Of a DNA stretch of 64,000 nt, positions 59,791-64,000 are shown piece by piece (the first letter of the stretch is position 1; each line of letters begins with the position of its first letter). The stretch comes from Portulaca oleracea (taxonomy: Eukaryota; Streptophyta; Magnoliopsida; Caryophyllales; Portulacaceae), in NCBI GenBank assembly GCA_029582165.1, contig CM055874.1:43593883-43657882 (forward strand), written 5' to 3'. The notes below the pieces were generated by a model. It worked only from the letters and a program-made list of their open reading frames with translations. It searched no databases and was not told the origin of the DNA. Position numbers and translations under genes: made by a program.

Positions 59791-60050
59791 GGTCATTTTT
59801 TTCTGCGGTTGGCAAACTACGGTGCCACAACATACCGCAATTTGCCACAACCCACCACACTTTACCACAAATCATTACTTTTCTATCTCCTCACTTTTCT
59901 CTCTCCTCACTTTTCTCCTTTACTTTTTACATTCTCTCTTCTCACCTACCCCACATACCAATAACCCGCCACAGTTACACCACAACCCGCCACAATTTCA
60001 CCAAACCATGCCACATCATACCGCAAAATACCGCAGAAAAGAATAGGGCC
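59791..60050. mobile_element. Harbinger-type MITE, second copy
   Basis: The ends GGTCATTTTTTTCTGCGG and CCGCAGAAAAGAATAGGGCC, flanked by TAA on both sides (59788-59790, 60051-60053), match the family of 50996-51343. The interior shares the CCACAACCCACCACA words. Confidence 0.8.
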
Positions 60051-60111
60051 TAAATTGTTCATCGAGTATATTTTTGTTGTTCATCGAGTCTAACTGAATT
60101 GTTCATTAGAT

Positions 60112-60218
60112 ATGTAAAATCCCGAGTTTTTGGTTAAGGTAACCGTGAGTTCCGTTTGAAGAATCGCTAAGTAAGAGTTTAAGTTTCGAGGACGAAACTT
60201 CTTTTAAGGGGGTAATGA
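60112..60218 (+). mobile_element. 3' end of a Ty3 chromovirus interior
   Basis: TTTCGAGGACGAAACTTCTT followed by the polypurine tract TTTTAAGGGGG (about 60203-60212) is the standard end of Tekay-type chromovirus interiors. Only about 100 bases remain; the gag-pol part is missing to the left. Confidence 0.75.
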
Positions 60219-60660
60219 TGTAAAACCCTGAAAAATTCAATTGCGTTTACCGTTAAATTTTCCTAAAGAGCGTTTTATTCCGTTATTTATTTATCTGTTA
60301 TCACACGGAGCTTTTAGGACCGCGAGTGAGTTTCTTGGAATTTTTAGTGTTCTAAAAATATCAGTTAGAAATTTTTCGGGCTTTGGGTAGAATTTTATTT
60401 GGATCAGTTGTTGAAATTTTATCTGGCTTTGATTATGTTTACGGGTAAAAATTGTTGTGGGACATAGTATTAACATTATGGGTATTTTTGGTAGTAATTT
60501 TGTGATGATGTCATCTTGATGACCTCACCTTTTCTTCCCAATTTCCTCCTAATTTATCAAAAACCCCTCCCCAAGTAATGATTTTAACCGAATTGTTGGT
60601 ACTGCAAAATGCAAACCCCACTATTTTTGCTCATCCTCTTACCCTATCTCTCCCTGACAC

Positions 60661-61215
60661 GTGCCCCCCCCTCTCTCTCTCTCTCCTCAACCATATAGCA
60701 TTGTTACTGCTTCTCATCCGACCACCACGCACCACGCCAGCAACCACCTCAAACCTCCCTCCTTCCACCAGCTCCTCGCCGCCAAACACCACCCCAACAC
60801 AGTTCGACCGCCACTCCACCATTTCCGGCCACCTCCGCCCTGCACTAACGCCATGAAACTGCACCAAAATCCACCCCCAAACCCCCTGTTTTGTTGGCCC
60901 AGAAAACGCCACCACCCGACGTCACCCCGAGCCACCGTCGCTACTGCCAACGCCCCATCGATCCTGATGACGCCCGACACCGACGACCACCGCCCTGACG
61001 CCGGTGAACCCCACCAGCGAGGCATCCAACACCGGCCTTTCTCCCCTGTTTGTGCTCCTTACCGTTCCCCTGTTCGGACTGCGACTGTCGGCGACCATCA
61101 AACATTCCGAGCTGCCGCCGTAGCACCACCGGCGACTCCCCCGGCTACCAGTGATCGGCCGATGTCCGTTCCCATGCTCCGGCGAACCACCGAGCCTCCG
61201 TTCCACCTAGTTTAA
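60661..61215 (+). other. Pro/His-rich open frame inside the LTR, doubtful gene
   Basis: A 184-codon frame, very rich in Pro, Thr, His and Ser, in the GC-rich patch of the LTR. It resembles no protein family. GC-rich low-complexity sequence often stays open by chance. The antisense frames are also open, which weakens the case. I do not call it a gene. Confidence 0.2.
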
Positions 61216-62084
61216 ACTCGGGTTTGCTCTATTACCGTCCCGTCACCGCCGACGACCCACGACGGTCCTCATCCGGCGACCGGAACTCCGACGACACCCC
61301 CAGCCACCCGACTTCGACCACCAGTCACCGCCAGCACCACCCTCCCTTTTCGCTTTTGATAGTATACCCCTAACTCTTTTCTCTCTCTATTATTTTTGTA
61401 TGGGTTGTTTTGATTTTCAGTGAATGTATGTGATTAGAGAATAATGTGTTGAAATACCTTTGAATGTTTTGGGTCAGTAAATGTTGTCTTAAGTGTTTAT
61501 TAATTTATGTATGTGCTTAGTAACCTAAAACTTTGTTTAGGCTGAGTTAGAAATGGTTATATATATGATGTTGTTTGATTCTTTTGTGTTAAACCAAGCA
61601 TGATAGAATATTATTAGGGTTTAATGATGTTTAAATGTTTTGATATTTCATAAGTTCATACTATAAGTTATTATTAAGTTCGTAATTTTATTACTTAGTT
61701 TCGTAATTTTATTTTTTAGTTTCGTAAAGTTATTATTTAGCTTTCATAAGTCATTGAGGTTCGTATTACTATTATTAATTAAGTTTCCTATTATTATTGT
61801 TACTAAGTTTTTATATTATTATTATTATTATTATTAAGGTTTCATAAGTTATTATTAAGTTTCATGATTTTATTATGTTTCGTATAATCATTATTAAATT
61901 TTCCTAAACTATTATTAAATTTCGTGATTTTATTAAGTTTCGTAGTATTATTAAGTTATTTCATTATTATAAAGTTTCCATGACATTATTAGATTTCCAT
62001 ATTATTTTAAAGGTTCATGCTATTATTATAAGGTTCCGTGTTATTATTACTATTATAAGGTTTTATGTTATTATTATAAAGTTT

Positions 62085-62086
62085 CA

Positions 62087-62140
<54 letters not shown>
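62085..62140. repeat. (ATT)n microsatellite
   Basis: About 17 ATT units inside the ATT-rich part of the chromovirus LTR. Confidence 0.9.
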
Positions 62141-63709
62141 TACTATGGAGTTCCATGTAATTGTTTTAAAGTTCATATGATTAGTATTAAAAGTTTAACA
62201 TTATTAGTATCAAACTTTCATATGTCTTAGTATTAAGAGTTTTATATACTTTGGTATTAAAGTTTTATAAAGTTTTCATGATTAAGTATATGTTCTGGTT
62301 ATTCCATGTCATTGTTTAGGTTTTCATGTTATTAAGTTCATGATATTACCAAGTTTTCATAATATTACTAAGTTCATATTATTATTTTGAAGTCCTCTTT
62401 GTTAGTAAGTACATTTAATTATTTTAAAATTTTAAGTTCCTATTATTAAGGTTACTAAATTATTCATTTAATTATTATCAAAGTTTTTCGTAATATTATT
62501 GTTAAGTTTGTGATACTAGTAGTTTTTCATATTATTAGTATGAATATTAAAGTCTTCAAATGATTTTAAGTGTTGTATTATTACTAGTACTAATTAATAG
62601 GTTTTGAATTACTATTATGTTCCAAGAGGTTACTAAGGTTGCTTATTATATTTTTAAGATTATATTATTGATAAGGTTCCATTTTATCACTATTGTGTAT
62701 ATTATTAGTATCAAGGTTCAGATATGGTATTAAGTTACGATGATAGTAAGTTCTATGACTATTTTCATAATGTTGCTAATATTAAGTTTGGACTAATATT
62801 TTTATGTACCTATTAATATTAATAAGTTCATGTTATTATCGAGTCCTTGTGTAAAGTGTGTAATCTTAGTATTTTATGTCTTTAGTAGGGTTAAAATGTT
62901 TTAGGGTTGATTCATGTTGATCTTGGAACCCTAGGAATATGTTAGGAACCCTAGAAGGGTAGTTTTAACTAAGAATGCATGATATTGTGACCTAGCATCA
63001 TTATTTGCATGAATAGTGGCATATTGGTAATTTCAGTGAATAGTACCATGCAAGTTACATGTTAGAATTTAGTTATTATTTTGATTAAGGTGGAGTTATT
63101 GTTGACATGATTTTATGTGAGTATATTGCATGTTACATGGTTAGTTTAGTTGTAAGAAATTGTTAAGTTGGGGAAATGGTAGAATTTGTATGAATTAGCT
63201 ATCGTAGAGGGTGAGTTTAATTTTTAGAAGTTATATTCAAATTCTAGGTCCGAGCGAGACGACGCGATAGTTAGCTCCCGTGTGTAAGTGTTGCAGTAAA
63301 GAAAAGATGTTCAGGTAATGTCTATGTCCTAATCCCCTTTGGGATGCTCTTTTATCTGTTTTGTGATTTTAATCTGTTTTATGAAGCTTGCATCCCGCAC
63401 GGGGATTTTCTGTAAAGTTAGACTGTCTGATTTGGATGTCGGTGAGTTATTTTTCTGAGTTGAATAAAACGTGGCAGTCTTTTAAACTCTGAGTTTTATT
63501 CTGACGGTTTTGTAAACTGGGTTGGGTTTTGTTTGAACTGTGACGTGTGATAATTCATAAGATACTAATAATCAAAGTGAAACCATAAGCGGGTTGCGGG
63601 TAACGACCCTTAGACCAGGATCTGTTCCTGCAGGAGAGTTATCAAGAGATCGGGGAGTCCCGATATTATTTCTGAAATTGTGCACATTACATTTCGCTTC
63701 GACCGCCAT

Positions 63710-63880
63710 CCATTCTGATTCTGAGGATCTGAGATCCTGTTCTGATTCTGATTCTGATATTCTGGGGATAGGCAAATCCCGCCCGCATAATAAAATTCTG
63801 ACTGTTTTCTGAGGAAATGATTACTCTGTTTCTGATTTCTGGTTTCTGATTTCTGATTTCTGATGCCTGATTCTGAGTTT
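63710..63880. repeat. TCTGAT / TTTCTGA short tandem repeats
   Basis: Two clusters of six- to eight-base units, TTCTGATTCTGA near 63713-63765 and TTTCTGATTTCTGG near 63826-63865, in the LTR. Confidence 0.75.
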
Positions 63881-64000
63881 GAAAGTGTCAGTTAAGGTTT
63901 TCTGGAACGGTTTGTTTTTCTGAGTTGAAAGTTGATACTGTTGGTTTATAAGTTTTGTTATTTCTGAACTCTGGTTATTTTGGGTTGGGTTTCAAATGAG

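Larger units (their letters stand above)
60219..64000 (+). repeat. Long chromovirus LTR, right end outside the window
   Basis: It starts TGTAAAACCCTG just after the polypurine tract and shares GCGTTTACCGTTA and TTATTTATTTAT with the minus-oriented solo LTR at 17910-21191. It is at least 3.8 kb. A GC-rich, CT-rich patch (60600-61350) is followed by long ATT-rich degenerate repeats (61650-62900), then a TAGGTCCGAGCGAGACGACG patch near 63245 comparable to one in the other LTR. The right end is not in the window. Confidence 0.75.

Noticed and set aside
60661..61215. 184-codon Pro-rich protein gene
   Set aside because: It is low complexity, GC-rich, open on both strands, and inside an LTR.

Overview
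The window looks like nuclear DNA from a flowering plant, most likely a eudicot. The base composition is AT-rich, microsatellites and nested transposons are abundant, and the only intact host genes are intronless PR-1 (CAP-family) defence genes with secretion signals. I cannot name the species from sequence alone.

Host genes: five complete PR-1 genes are spread over about 51 kb. They are called here PR-1a (7804-8304, minus), PR-1b (29389-29883, plus), PR-1c (34421-34924, plus), PR-1d (48754-49254, minus) and PR-1e (58243-58746, minus). Each encodes a signal peptide, a CAP domain with six cysteines, and a C-terminal tail matching the CAPE peptide pattern. PR-1b is basic and the others are acidic. 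PR-1b and PR-1c share blocks of upstream sequence and look like a tandem pair. The only other host-like coding sequence is a broken, partly duplicated SNF2 helicase fragment resembling CLASSY-type chromatin remodellers (about 31.0-32.5 kb, minus).

Transposon layout: 0.9-6.9 kb holds a non-autonomous Copia-like remnant with a broken gag, a motif-rich leader and a probable 3' LTR. From 12 to 28.5 kb lies a decayed CACTA (En/Spm) element. Its transposase exons are split by an 11.7 kb Sirevirus-type Copia element (15579-27270; 5-bp target duplication CTTCT), which itself carries a 3.3 kb solo LTR of a Ty3 chromovirus type (17910-21191; target duplication CCAAG). A second complete Copia element of Tork type sits on the minus strand at 36443-41684 (target duplication ATATG). 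A third, dead Copia fragment occupies 44.5-47.4 kb and contains a palindrome-rich MITE. A chromovirus 3' end and its very long LTR run from 60.1 kb past the window edge. A LINE remnant lies at 56.6-58.1 kb.

Small DNA elements are numerous and many have clear target duplications: Mutator-type foldback elements (8603-9161; 50188-51786; a half copy at 9925-10167), hAT-type MITEs (13101, 31217, 42339, 50222 and the 45371 element), Harbinger-type MITEs (50996, 59791) and Stowaway-type MITEs (34099, 48160). Several sit within a few hundred bases of PR-1 genes.

I found no operon-like system, CRISPR array, RNA gene or clearly new gene system. The strongest leads are the PR-1 cluster with its varied CAPE tails, the three-level nests of insertions, the duplicated CLASSY-like pseudogene, and a Sirevirus extra reading frame.
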